64,000 nucleotides of DNA from Loxodes magnus (taxonomy: Eukaryota > Ciliophora > Karyorelictea > Loxodida > Loxodidae): the NCBI GenBank assembly GCA_946699065.1, contig CAMPDV010001742.1:48064-112063 (forward strand), read 5' to 3'. Position 1 is the stretch's first letter. The number at the start of each line of letters is the position of its first letter. Of this stretch, positions 52,321 to 62,759 are shown one piece after another. Made by a program: the position numbers and the translations under genes. The notes beneath the pieces were generated by a model. That model was not told the DNA's origin. It did not search any database and saw nothing but the letters and a program-made list of their open reading frames with translations.

Positions 52321-53500
52321 TTTATTTTTAAATATATCTTTATTTAAAATACTTCAACAAAGATACAGAACAATATCAAAAATTAGAACATTACAATTAT
52401 AATGAAACAATGAGCAAGCATTAGAGGGAAGCTAATAAAAATGATAAACAAGAAATACTTCAAAATTAATATTTTAAACTATACTTTAAATTCTTAGTAA
52501 TTTTAGTAATTATGGATAAGTTACTAAATTTTAAGATCTTTAAAATATTTGAAGGTTATATAGTATTTGTTTAGTCAATCTGCGACTAATAATAAATTTT
52601 TAATGTTTTAGAAATGTGTTAAACATATTTTTAATCCCTGTATTTTTAGTAATCTTCAATAGCACTTTAGTTTGAAAAAGATCTTGAATTGTAAAAAAAT
52701 CCCTATATAAACATAAACTATGAAAGACAAATTTTAAATATCAACTCGTTGTTAAGGTATAGATTCTTCGCAAAGGTTTATAAATCCTTTTTTATATAAG
52801 TCTTTTCTAAAATATGAGGTTCAATTTTCAGAACAATGTACTTGCACAATGTTAAAGTTTTAGATTTGTATAGACAATAATAACAATTTTTATTAATATC
52901 ATTTATTTATAAATATTATTTCTTATTCTTCATTTGTGGGTAATCCATATACTTTTGGCTAGTTTAACTTCGTTCTTTTACTTTTAAAAATAAATAATTT
53001 AATTTTAAACTTCTATGATAGCACTTATTCCCTTTATATATTATATGTAGTATTTTCAATACTGTTATCATATAATCTATATTTTAGATAAATGTCTAGT
53101 CATTGTTTATTTAGTAATCCTTTTATAAAAAATAACTTCCGCCTTATTTTATACATTATTCAAACTTTTATTGTCGTTATAACTTTAAAAATTTGATCTC
53201 AAACTACTTCTGCATCAATAGATTAATTTGAGATTACTTTGCTAATATCTTGCATTCAATTAAATGGGTACTAAGAGCAAGCTGCTTTTATTGCAGAGCC
53301 TATACAAATGAAAAAAGTCAAGTGCTAATGAGTTGTATTATAGCTAATTTTCAATCATATTTTTAAATTAGCTTTAACTAGTTAAGATTATCTTTCAGAG
53401 GATTAATAGCTTACTAGAACTTTGTCTTAAATTATTTGATGTATTTATCTTTGCTCTTATTAAATATCTATGTATTCACAGATTTTAAACCAAATTTATG
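52321..53500. other. AT-rich intergenic region, no gene seen
   Basis: Sequence between the inverted-repeat structure and the second retroelement insertion. No domain, RNA gene or repeat is recognised. Confidence 0.4.
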
Positions 53501-53515
53501 TATTGCTCCTTTTAT
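53501..53515. repeat. Target-site duplication, left copy
   Basis: TATTGCTCCTTTTAT, 15 bp, identical to 54,074-54,088. Confidence 0.9.
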
Positions 53516-54073
53516 AATAATAATATTAATTTTAAGTTTTCCGTTTTAGGGATTTCCAACCCCGTCAGGAAGACAGCAATTCATACTCCCTGCTGTTAAA
53601 TAAAAGAGTTCGGGTCGCCCAATTTTAGCAAGATTGGGAACTCGAATTTTTCCAGGTTTTCCCTTCTTTAACTCGCCTTGGTTCCATCTTAATCTTGTAT
53701 ATTGAACCATCCGGGTTGCAATACATTCTTTTCATTCTTGCTTCTTCTTTTTTCTTCTTTTGTTGTTCTTTAATCCAATAGTTTCTTTATTTTTATTAGA
53801 ATTTCTAACACTTCCGATAAAAATGTCATACGCTTCCACAGCAGAAACATTTCTTTTTTATTTTGAATTATTTTCCTTAATTTTTTTGCTCTTTCTAGGC
53901 TTCGATTTCCATTTGTATAGCTCCAGTTTCGCTTTACTCTTTCTTAAAAGTTTACAATTTCTCTTCTGCTTTTACGAGTCTGTTATCCAGTTCAGTCTGC
54001 TTCTAAAGCTAGTTTTAGGATTCGTTAATCTGACTTTGTGAGATATTCCAAAAGGCGTTAAGATCTCTTTCCT
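53516..54073 (-). mobile_element. 5'-truncated retroelement with zinc knuckle and 15-bp target-site duplication
   Basis: A 558-bp insertion on the - strand flanked by a perfect 15-bp duplication. Its 3' end carries a TAA-repeat run (+ strand 53,513-53,523), as in the copy at 31.3 kb. From the very first base the frame is open without an ATG (ERDLNAFWNISQSQINES), so the copy is 5'-truncated. A coiled coil follows (TELDNRLVKAEEKLQTFKK), then the zinc knuckle CFCCGSV-TGA-HFYRKC, spaced CX2CX4HX4C, then a Lys-rich stretch. The 3' part is G/C-richer, with hairpins such as CCCAAT-TTTAGCAAG-ATTGGG. No reverse transcriptase is present. The + strand frame of 93 codons at 53,760-54,041 is its shadow. 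This element and the 31.3-kb copy appear to be relatives. Confidence 0.85.
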
Positions 54074-54088
54074 TATTGCTCCTTTTAT
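54074..54088. repeat. Target-site duplication, right copy
   Basis: TATTGCTCCTTTTAT, the second copy of the duplication at 53,501-53,515. Confidence 0.9.
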
Positions 54089-55199
54089 TTAATATTTTTT
54101 ACATATTTTGTTATTTCTAACTTTAACATTAAGTTTATTAAATAGCTTAAAATGTTTTCTTGATCTAGCATATAAATAGCAATAGATTCATGTATTTTAG
54201 TTATTTTTATAATTTCCTTGCTAATAAGTTTTTCTTTTATATAAAACGAATTAGCATCTTTATAATATCAATCACTTAACTTTATTATGTTAATTTATCT
54301 TTAGTATCTTAAAGGTAATCACTATTTAATAGATTTTTTATTAAAATTGTATATATTAATAATAATAAAAAATAGCGGTAAACTATTTTTATCCTTGCCT
54401 TTACTTTTAAAATAACTAAAATGATTGAATTATACTTTAATTACTTGATTAAGATTAACCCTTCTTAAAAGAATTAGGATAGCTTTATTACTAATGCCTA
54501 TCAATTATAAGTAAGTAATTACTTATAGATATTTTTATTCTAAATGGTTGCTTTTTAATATATCTTTCTATAGCTGTCTATTAAGCTATTTTTGATTTAA
54601 TCTTTTTCTCTAACATAATATTTAGTTGCTTTTAGGTGGCTAAACACAATGCTTTCTTTCACCTAAAACTTTTATCTTCTATTTTCCAAATTTATAGCTT
54701 TAATTTCCTTCCAAATTATACAACTTAAATTTTAAAATAATGATATTTCATTAGCATAAACATAGAAGCCTCTTTTTATAGACAAATTAAAAGAAATAGC
54801 TTCTTTTATTAAGATAAATGCATATTTATTATGAATATAGTAACTTGAAAGGTTTGTATAATAATACTTATTAAGCTTTCAATTATAATTTAGGTAGTTT
54901 AATCAATTACTTTTACAATCTCTTAATTGAATTTAAGAGTTATAAGCAATTAGATCTTTAGTAAACTTAGACTCTTTACTAAGGTTATTTCTTTCTATAG
55001 AACTATAAATTGCTTTTAATTTTAAAATGCTTATGGTGTTACTACTCAAAGACATTTAATTATCTAGTTCAAAATAGTAGAATCATGTCTTTACTATGAG
55101 ATTATGGGTTAATAATATTCACATAGAGTAGTCCTTAATAAAAAATCGGATATATAGATACTGAGTTGTCTTAAGTGAATGAGGATCAAATCATTATTG
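54089..55199. other. AT-rich intergenic region, no gene seen
   Basis: AT-rich. A short TAA run at about 54,357-54,366 followed by less AT-rich sequence could be a small retroelement tail, but I found no duplication to support that. Confidence 0.35.
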
Positions 55200-56400
55200 A
55201 AGCAAGAGGAATTCATCTGAGTTAGAATTTGGATATATAAAGAAATAACCCTTCAAGCAGAAGATTTATATCATCATATAAAGAAATCGTTTTAGTTTAA
55301 TACTTAAATCTCTAGCTTTGCTTCCTTAAGTAGTTTTTGGCTTGCTTTCAGAGTGAACAACAAATGAATTAAAGAAAATTTGAGAATCAAATATGTAAAG
55401 CATAATATTTCTAGGCATTAAGAGATTTGTCTTAGCTAAAATACTAAGTTAGAGATAATAAGACAAATCAGATCTTAAGTAAATTTTGAATGAGAATAAT
55501 TTTAGAAGTTATAAGTCAGTCTATGAGATTTTAAACTTAAATCAGCAAAAACAAAATCACTACCAGAACTTTTTAATTAGATTAAAAATGTTTGAGCGGA
55601 TTTAAAAGGAGAAATAGGGATTTAAGTTCTAGTAACAGTAATTTGAAGTAATTTGAAGTAATTTGAAGTAATTTGAAGTGCAAAATTAAGAAGGATAAAT
55701 TTTATCTAGCAGAGTTAAAAGAAGTTTGACATAGGTAGGCATTTTATAAAAATTAACCAATTTATTTATCAATTTATTTGCGTTTCTGCCTGCTAAATCT
55801 TCTAATAACTAGAGTAAGAAGAAATAACTCTTTAGATTTATTTATAAAAAACAGAGATAGGCTTTAAGAATCTCCTCAGGCTTGCTTGAATTAATTGAAA
55901 ATCTAGAAGATAACTTACTGAAGAAATGATAAAAAACATATGAAAATGTAGAATTAAGTTCTTTAAGGAAAGAGAGTTATTCACACTTAAAACTATGAGT
56001 TTTTTACATAGTATCTTATATACCTTCTGACAATTATCAGAAATTAAAATATTAAGAGATAAAGGAAAGCACTTAATAAAATGAAAAAGGGTAATTCTTC
56101 AGAATAATAACTTCAATGAACATTTTAAGAATGAGAATGTTCTTAAGAACAAGATTCTAAAGCTACTTCAAATTAAAGAAATTTCTAGTCATAAGATAAA
56201 AAATGAAGCTAAAAAAGCTTAGCTATTTTTAGAAAATTGAAGCTAGCATTTTAAAAGCTAATGCATTTTAAAGAATTCAGCTTTGTAACATCATAAGCAA
56301 ACTTTTGAGTAATTAGACAGCAAATCTGCCATTTCTATTACCAAGTAATCAGAAAAATTGGATATGAAGTTAAATTTTAAAAAATTAGTCAAAAAAGTGG
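55200..56400 (+). pseudogene. Decayed coiled-coil coding sequence
   Basis: The + strand has Gln/Lys/Leu-rich peptides in the ciliate code. One near 55,510-55,650 contains YKSVYEILNLNQQKQNHYQ and then FLIRLKMFERIQKEKQG, and runs into a 10-bp tandem repeat that shifts frame at each unit. A charged stretch follows to about 56,400 with many TGAs. I infer a broken coiled-coil gene. It resembles the coiled-coil pieces of the inverted arms in style, but I could not show homology. No function can be given. Confidence 0.35.
55637..55680 (+). repeat. 10-bp tandem repeat, 4 units
   Basis: ATTTGAAGTA is repeated three times and followed by ATTTGAAGTG. The unit is not a multiple of 3 and contains TGA in one frame, so it breaks the surrounding coding-like frame. 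Confidence 0.85.
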
Positions 56401-57599
56401 AGCTAGTATAAGCTTAATAAAGGTTATTAAGTTATTCAACTTATCTTGTTTTATCTATCTCCCTTCACTACTTTTTAACGAAATTCTTTATTCTGCTTCA
56501 AAAATTATCGTCACTTTCTTATCTTTAACTACAAATCTTTTTAGTTAATAGAATTAAGGCTTATGGTCTATACTTTTCATTACTTACTATAATAAAATTT
56601 CATTTTCTTTTTGATTTTATTTCTCTGCTTCATTAAATAAGCAAGAGTTTGGTGTATAAGCTCTATTTTTTATAGTTTCTGCTTTTAATAATCAACTAAT
56701 AATATCATAGAGCTTTTCATAATTTTTAAAAATATAATCATTTTGGAAATTTTGTAAGAATTAGCTTTCTTTTTCTATCTTAACAGAAATTTAGCAACAC
56801 CAAGATTTTAGTTTCTACAGCTATAGTTTTTGATTTCCAAGAGAAGATAATAGATTTTTAGCTTAGTAAAGAAAATAAAGATTTGATTTATTTAATATTA
56901 ATAACTCTTTAAACAGTCAATAAACTTGTTAAAATAATAATATACTAAGCAATAAGATAATAAGCAAACGCTATTCAACTTAATACAATAGAGATTAGTT
57001 AATTAATAAACTTTAAACTCTTAATATCAATATGATTAAAGGGCTTTATTACTTTAATTAATAACTTTAGTTATAGATAGTAAATAGTAGTATTATAGGT
57101 ATGTTTAGAGTAATCATTTTAATAATTATAAATTTAACTAAAGCTACTACTTATTTAAATATAATAGCTATTAACATTAATTATCATAATAGATCATATT
57201 ACATTAGACAAAGCTACTTATTTTATTTACTTTTAATCTAGTTTAACAAATCTTTTACCTAGTTTTATTTTTAAGCTGTTCTATTGCAAATAAAAGGTTA
57301 AGTGGCTCTTTAATTTACTGTCTCTTTAATTCGATCTTTAAAGAACATTTATAAATAATTAAAAAGTTTGATAATAACTCTATCTTAAGCTTTTGAAAGA
57401 TTATTATTATTAGTTTCATTAGTTATAAAATCCAGGATAAATTAACTTTTAATATTATTAGGAATTAAGCTATATTTAGTTAACCATTTTTTAAATAGTA
57501 ACTTAAGTTCCTTTGCTTATATTAGCTTAGTTTACTTCAATTATTAATTTCTATCTTTTGCCAAATATCTTATGTTGATTCTTATAAAATACTGAAGTT
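56401..57599. other. AT-rich intergenic region, no gene seen
   Basis: No supported gene or repeat. Composition becomes less AT-rich near 57,600, where the kinase remnant ends. Confidence 0.4.
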
Positions 57600-58665
57600 A
57601 TTAATTTAAAGTTGTAATGATGATAGATGAATATCATATGATTTTAACTTCAGAAAGTGCTGAAGTTAATCAAGGATCTTTTAGTATTTTCTTGACATTC
57701 GGTCGTTTGCTAGAGTTTAATACAAGCATTCTATTTATAATAGCCTTTGAAATTTCGATCAAGTATTCTCCTAATGTAAAATCACCTTTGATAATCTAAC
57801 TGTAAAGCTCTTTGCCGTTTTTCCTCTGAAAGGATAAAATCCATTAAAGCTGACAAAAATAAGTACTCTAATCGCTCAAATATATTCTTGTAAGCCGCTA
57901 TGCTCTTTATCTCCAATTACTTAAGGTGACATATAACTAAAAGGGCATCAAAACATTTCTACCTTCTAACCAGGTGGAATTTTTGTTGAAAAGCCAAAGC
58001 TAATAAGCTTGACGCCTAACTAATAATCCGATTTATTGTTCTAAAGCAGAAAATTTCCTAGTTTAATATCTCTATGCGCAATGTTTAAATCATAGCAATA
58101 ATCCAGAGCTTATAGCAGCTACTTAATTATCATTTTTGCGATTTCTTCTGGAATCTGCGTTTAGTTTGTTTTTGAGAAATGTATACAATTCAGGTCCATC
58201 CATATATTTAGTTACCAGATTATTTGCTTATTTTAACTAACTACCTCTTATAGCTTGCTATGTTAGGATACTTTAGCTTTTGTAGTACTAAAATTTCTCA
58301 TTTACTGATTTCATTCTATGTGTATCCATAAGCTTAAACTTTTCATATACTTTTATAGCCACTTTTTGTTCACTGTACTTGTTTTTTCCATAAATCAGAG
58401 ACGCATAAGCACCACGTCCAATTAATTTCCCTAGTCAGTAGTTATTTAGTGAGATTTTCCTCCCTGTAAAATTGCTGAAGGATTTAGAATCAGCTTATAT
58501 AACTTATTTATCAGCTGGTTTTTCTTTCTCTACTTCATTGTTCTGAGCAAAATTTAACTGCCTCATATTGTATATTCCTGGATTATTTTTTCTTTTATTA
58601 TCTTCTTCTAATTTTGAACAAAATACTTTGCTTAGATTTAATTTGTTGTATTTGATAGGAGACAT
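57600..58665 (-). pseudogene. Serine/threonine protein kinase pseudogene
   Basis: Starts MSPIKYNKLNLSKVFCSKLE at 58,665. The kinase domain follows: glycine loop LGKLIGRGAYASLIYG, then VAIKVYEKFKLMD with the catalytic Lys, then ILVLQKLKYPNIASYKR in a shifted frame. The catalytic loop is IAHRDIKLGNFLLQNN at about 58,070. The DFG motif reads LISFGFSTKIPPG, with Asp replaced by Ser. Next come SYMSPQVIGDKEHS, EYI-TGA-AIRVLIF and finally SSKRPNVKKILKDP-TGA-L. The last two TGAs (57,876-57,878 and 57,670-57,672) sit where kinases carry the Trp of DxW and of HPW. Another TGA is at 58,435-58,437. Frameshifts, loss of the DFG Asp and nonsense codons make it inactive. Motif order supports the kinase call strongly. 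The + strand frame at 57,617-57,799 is a shadow. Confidence 0.8.
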
Positions 58666-58740
58666 TTTTGTTATTTATGGAATAAGAAAAGACCTGAAAC
58701 TGGTATCAGAAGTAAAAGATGGAAATTAACGATATAGATT

Positions 58741-59230
58741 TCACTCTGAGCCTAAGCGGCTGATGTTATTTTCTGCTTTCCTATGTAATTAGCTCTGAAA
58801 GCCTAGTTTATTGAATGTAATTTAAGGCAGCTGCTTGATTTCCTCACTGTTATTCTCTTCTTTGGCAGTCTATATTGGAGTAGCTCTTATTTCCTCTTAG
58901 CTTTCCTTTATACTCTCTAATATATTCTCAAAGTAATTATATTCTACTTAACTTCTTTATACTTCTTCGGAATTCGTTAGAGACTTGTTTCCTTTTCATT
59001 ATTTTTGGAATTTGATACTTCTGCTTCTTTGGTGATTTCATTATATCTAAAAAAAGATGTTCAATTAAGTACTTAGCTAGGTTGCCTTGATAATTACAAA
59101 GGTATTTTTTAACTATGTACCAGATAAAGGGCGTTACTAAGCTTTTTGCCTCTGTTTGAAAATCTATTTGCTAGGTATAATTTACTATGGTTAAACGAGA
59201 CAATCTTGTTGATATCTTAAAGATAATATT
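58741..59230 (-). pseudogene. Broken gene of unknown family upstream of the kinase
   Basis: The - strand has two good coding stretches in different frames. The first, about 59,195-58,925, reads LTIVNYTQQIDFQTEAKSLV and then TPFIWYIVKKYLCNYQGNLAKY. The second, from about 58,965, reads EYNYFENILESIKESQEE and ends RKAENNISRLGSE with TGA at 58,741. Together they look like the C-terminal part of one protein with a frameshift between. It lies just upstream of the kinase remnant on the same strand. I recognise no family; the IWYIV segment could be buried or membrane-associated. The TGA at 58,741 may be the original stop. Confidence 0.4.
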
Positions 59231-60129
59231 CTTTCCTCTTCACAGTGCTAGAATTAGACTTTTAAATAGCTACTAGAAATTAAGGAATTAAGTATACCTC
59301 TTCATTGAATTTTAAATTTTTCCCTACAGTTTATTTAAGAGCAGTCTTATTAGAAGGCAAGCTACTTCTAACTCCTATTCCGTTTCCATTATTTACAATA
59401 AATAATCTTTATGGTAGTAAGTTGTTGAACTGTCATAGCAGAGAGTTGTTTTATGTATTCTTTTTGAATGTGATAAGTAAATGATTCTAGAAGTTAGAGT
59501 TGAATGTAGCTAATTATTTACCATTTTATCTCTAGTTGAATATTTAATTACCTAAATAGAAGAATTAAGCGATAGATGTAGATTTTATTTTCTAATTATT
59601 ATAATTGCTCTTCAATTCCATTTTTTTAATAGATTTGTTTTTTATATTTAATATTGCATGAAAAATTACGACTGTTGCATTAAGTGTATTTGTATTTTCT
59701 TTCTTTATTCTTGTATTGCTACTAGATACTAGATATAAAGGCTATCCTTCAAATTTATATCCTTCTTATTGCTAATTTTGCACTGTATTTGAATTCGTTT
59801 TGCAAGTATTTAGTTTAAGAACTTTAATTTTCTATTTGAATATTCTACAGTTAATATTCAAATAAGTAATGCTTAATTAATAAGGCTATATAAATATAAG
59901 CTATATACATTGATCTCACTTTAACTTTATTTTCTATATAAGATTTTATATTTAAGCTAAAACTATTTAGCTTCATTCTTTTACTCCTTTCCTGTCTTAA
60001 GCTTTTAACTGTACCTTATCACTAGAATTAATAATAAAAATAGAAAAAGAAAATAAGTGAATCTTAAGTCTAGAATATGGCTAAGTTTCATGCTTCTTTA
60101 AAAATCTACAGAGAAGCAATTTATCACCA
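59231..60129. other. Intergenic or decayed sequence, nothing assigned
   Basis: Moderately AT-rich, with short open pieces on the - strand. No domain or repeat can be supported. Confidence 0.3.
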
Positions 60130-60870
60130 AGAGTATGCTTAATTTAGGCTATTTGAATTCTCAGCACTTCTTCCTTGTCTTCCTACTTCGGATTCGAATT
60201 GTAGAAAGTATATCCGAACTTCAAATGATTCACTATTGATTGATTAGACGAATTCATACAAAACTAATATGAATTCTTTAGATATTCCTGACATCCTTTT
60301 CGCCAAAATAAATCTTTCTAGCTTTTATTTTATCTGAACTGTTATATATTTTTCCTTGGTGATTAAGTTATTCTGGGATTCTTTATCAATTCATTGTAGT
60401 GATTACCATTGTTTTTTCGAGTTCAATTTTCATCCTTTACGTAAACTCTAAAAGTGCTTCTAGTTGAAAGATGCAAATTTTGGGGCTTGAACAAAGGGTT
60501 TTGCATGTCTTTTAGTAATTGTTGCTGTATATGGCATAGTCTACATATTCCCTTTTAACTAATAAATTTACTTATTTTGCTAAATTTCTATTTCTAATCT
60601 CTAAGAAATCTCTAATGCCAATCTCTTAAGCTAGCATATTAAGCATATCCACAGTCTTCAGAGTCCTAGATCTGTATTCAATTTTATCTACAGTCAGTCA
60701 GTCTCTTGATTCTAGAGACTGTGAATATTTATCGACTTTTAGGTTGATTCAACTACGAGTAAGTTATAAAAACTTCATTTGGCTATTTGCGTTAAAATTC
60801 CTAGTTTCAGTTTAAATACGATGGCTAAGAATTAACTAGTCTTTCTCGACATTTTTTTCTTAGTTAAATG
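60130..60870 (-). pseudogene. Coding remnant of unknown family
   Basis: A start-like MSRKTSQFLAIVFKLKLG occurs at about 60,852 on the - strand and soon meets TGAs. Further down a frame contains GICRLCHIQQQLLKDMQNP, then a TGA, then about 105 open codons with NHYNELIKNPRITQSPRK and RKGCQEYLKNSYQFCMNSS. The C-x2-C in GICRLCH is isolated and does not make a recognisable finger. Composition is protein-like and richer in G and C than the flanks. I infer a decayed gene; the family is unknown. Confidence 0.35.
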
Positions 60871-61214
60871 CTCATATAAATTGCAGTTTCCTAGCTATTC
60901 TTAAGGATTTTTTAGTAATCCCGAATCCTTTAGTGTTATTAAGACAAACACTAAGGAAAAGTTCTAAAGTTCAGGTTCTATTAGTTAGAACGTTTCTAGA
61001 TGAATGGTAAGAAATGTTTATAGGTTATTGATTTCTAATTGCTTATGTTCTAATACATTTCTGTTCATTAAGGACTTTACTATTTTAATCTCATTCGTTT
61101 TTATAAATTTAAAAACGATTGAAATGGTAGATAGTAATCTTTCTAGTGAATATAAAACACTCAGATTGGAAAATAAATAAAATGCCTGAGCAGGAAAATT
61201 GCATATATTAAATC

Positions 61215-61260
61215 CTCTTTATTACATTTATTGGTCCTTCTATATCAAATATTAATTGTA
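61215..61260 (+). repeat. Imperfect direct repeat, left copy
   Basis: Contains TTACATTTATTGGTCCTTCT and continues ATATCAAAT. A similar block occurs at 61,697-61,735. The pair flanks the hairpin-rich island. Confidence 0.5.
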
Positions 61261-61284
61261 AATACTGTAATTAACCATTATAAT

Positions 61285-61660
61285 AGCATTGGTAGTTCAA
61301 TTCCTAGAGAGTAATAATTTGAGAGTCAGTTTAATGGATGTATGCAGCCATTAAATGTTAGCCAATAATCTTGAGCAGAAATATGTCTGCAATGACGGAT
61401 TGGACGCTAGGGTTCATGCTAGCGCAATCCTATATAGTCTAACTCAGCTACCTGCAGGATAGATTTGACTCCACAAGATAATCGTAGCTTTACCAGTGTA
61501 CTTATCCACAAGGCATAGGAAATATATAGGCTATGATAGGTGTTCTATGGGGTACGGTCGAGTAACATCTTTCCCATACCAGACTAATACAGGGATAAGT
61601 GTAGTTGCACAAAAGATATATTAGTAGTATTATCCAAAAATGGCTGGTTTCCCCAAATTT
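61285..61660 (+). other. GC-richer island with strong hairpins, possible structured RNA
   Basis: This stretch is much richer in G and C than its neighbourhood and has no convincing reading frame. Perfect stems are visible. TTTAATGG (61,330-61,337) pairs with CCATTAAA (61,348-61,355). GGATTG (61,397-61,402) plus CGCTAG (61,405-61,410) pair with CTAGCG plus CAATCC (61,419-61,430), with a 2-nt bulge and an 8-nt loop. TATGGG near 61,548 can pair with CCCATA near 61,573. In AT-rich genomes such islands often mark noncoding RNA. GGTAGTTCAATTCCTAGAG near 61,291 resembles a tRNA A-box region, but no full tRNA fold is seen. The strand is arbitrary. Confidence 0.45.
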
Positions 61661-61696
61661 GTATTGGAAATTTTCAGTTTAACTCATAAGGAAAAT

Positions 61697-61740
61697 CTTT
61701 CAATACATTTATTGATGCTTCTATATGAATTATAAATTAC
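61697..61740 (+). repeat. Imperfect direct repeat, right copy
   Basis: Contains ATACATTTATTGATGCTTCT and continues ATATGAATT, about 85% like 61,220-61,250. It may be an old target-site duplication or a boundary signal around the island. Confidence 0.5.
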
Positions 61741-61744
61741 ACAC

Positions 61745-62159
61745 ACATTTTCTTTATTATTTTATTTTTCCATATTACTTTTGGTATATTAAAAATCTAA
61801 GTATTCGTCAAACTTTAAAAAAACAGTTTTTTGATAAAGCATATTATAAAAAATCATGGAGTAATGTAGCAAAATTATGATAATTGTTTGATATTTATTG
61901 CTAATGTTTAAAAATTCAGAAATAAGGACTATAAAGATTTATAGTTCCGATTTAAAAATGGGAATTTTAATGAATCTAAACTTTTCGAATTTATAAAATT
62001 TCTTGGTTATTTTTAATGACTTTTAAATTTCATTTGTGAATACAATAAAAGAAGACAGGGAAATTAAATGATAGATTTTGTTGCTATTTTTCCATTAAGT
62101 TAATAATAATAAACTATCGTTAGATTTAAATGAAATTTAAAGAAATTTTTTGTTTCCAT
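61745..62159. other. AT-rich sequence, nothing assigned
   Basis: The - strand frame of the membrane-protein remnant stays open into this stretch, but the translation loses protein-like composition. Confidence 0.35.
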
Positions 62160-62723
62160 TATCTTCTCATAACCAAATTAAATTTCTGAACCAAACCTAG
62201 AAATGCAGACACCAAAAGAAAGAATTAATTCTGTTATAAGTTAAATTCACAAGGCAGAATTGAAAAGTTTTAGTACTTCATTATTCGTGCATTCCATAAA
62301 ATCGCCAGAATATCTTAAATTTAACCCATAGCTTGTCCATCCAAGGATAAATCCACTATCAAACAAAAAGATGACTAGTAAAAAGGTTCATAAAGACAAT
62401 CGTTTATTGAACCATAGACATAGTAAACTAATCTATTGTAGAGCGTTGAGTATGAAAAATACGATAGACCATGACTTTATTTTATTTGTCACATCTTTGT
62501 AATTTTCATAATCATTCCAATAATCAAAAGTTACAGTAAAGCACTTATAGTTATAAGAAAGAACTACGATACTTAGTATCTCTGAAACAACATTCACAAG
62601 TATCAGTACAACTGAGAATATGATTTTAAGTACTTATAATCAACTTATTGTAGGACGTTTATTAGTCTACTACTATTGGCTTTAAGCTTCTTCGTCAACA
62701 GAAGTCAATGGCTGAGAAGACAT
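62160..62723 (-). pseudogene. Small multi-pass membrane protein with three in-frame TGAs
   Basis: ATG at 62,723 begins MSSQPLTSVDEEAQSQQQQ, a typical polar start. One frame then runs without any shift for about 190 codons, interrupted only by TGA at 62,640-62,642, 62,388-62,390 and 62,247-62,249. Hydrophobic segments are IIFSVVLILVNVVSEILSIV, IVFFILNALQQISLLCLW, TFLLVIFLFDSGFILGW and probably LITELILSFGVCI, suggesting four membrane spans. A middle loop holds FDYWNDYENYKDV. TGG is used four times. The three TGAs stand in PTIS-TGA-LQVLK, RLSL-TGA-TFLLV and NSAL-TGA-IQLIT, where Trp would fit at membrane borders. It is either a lightly decayed pseudogene or a gene with UGA readthrough. Family unknown. 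Confidence 0.55.
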
Positions 62724-62759
62724 TTTGATTATATTTATAAGAAATATAAAGATGTGAAG

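Noticed and set aside
53760-54041. Standard-code frame of 93 codons, hydrophobic
   Set aside because: It is antisense to the coiled coil and zinc knuckle of the retroelement.
61290-61420. tRNA gene in the GC-rich island
   Set aside because: A-box- and B-box-like words are present but about 120 nt apart, and no cloverleaf or anticodon arm could be formed.
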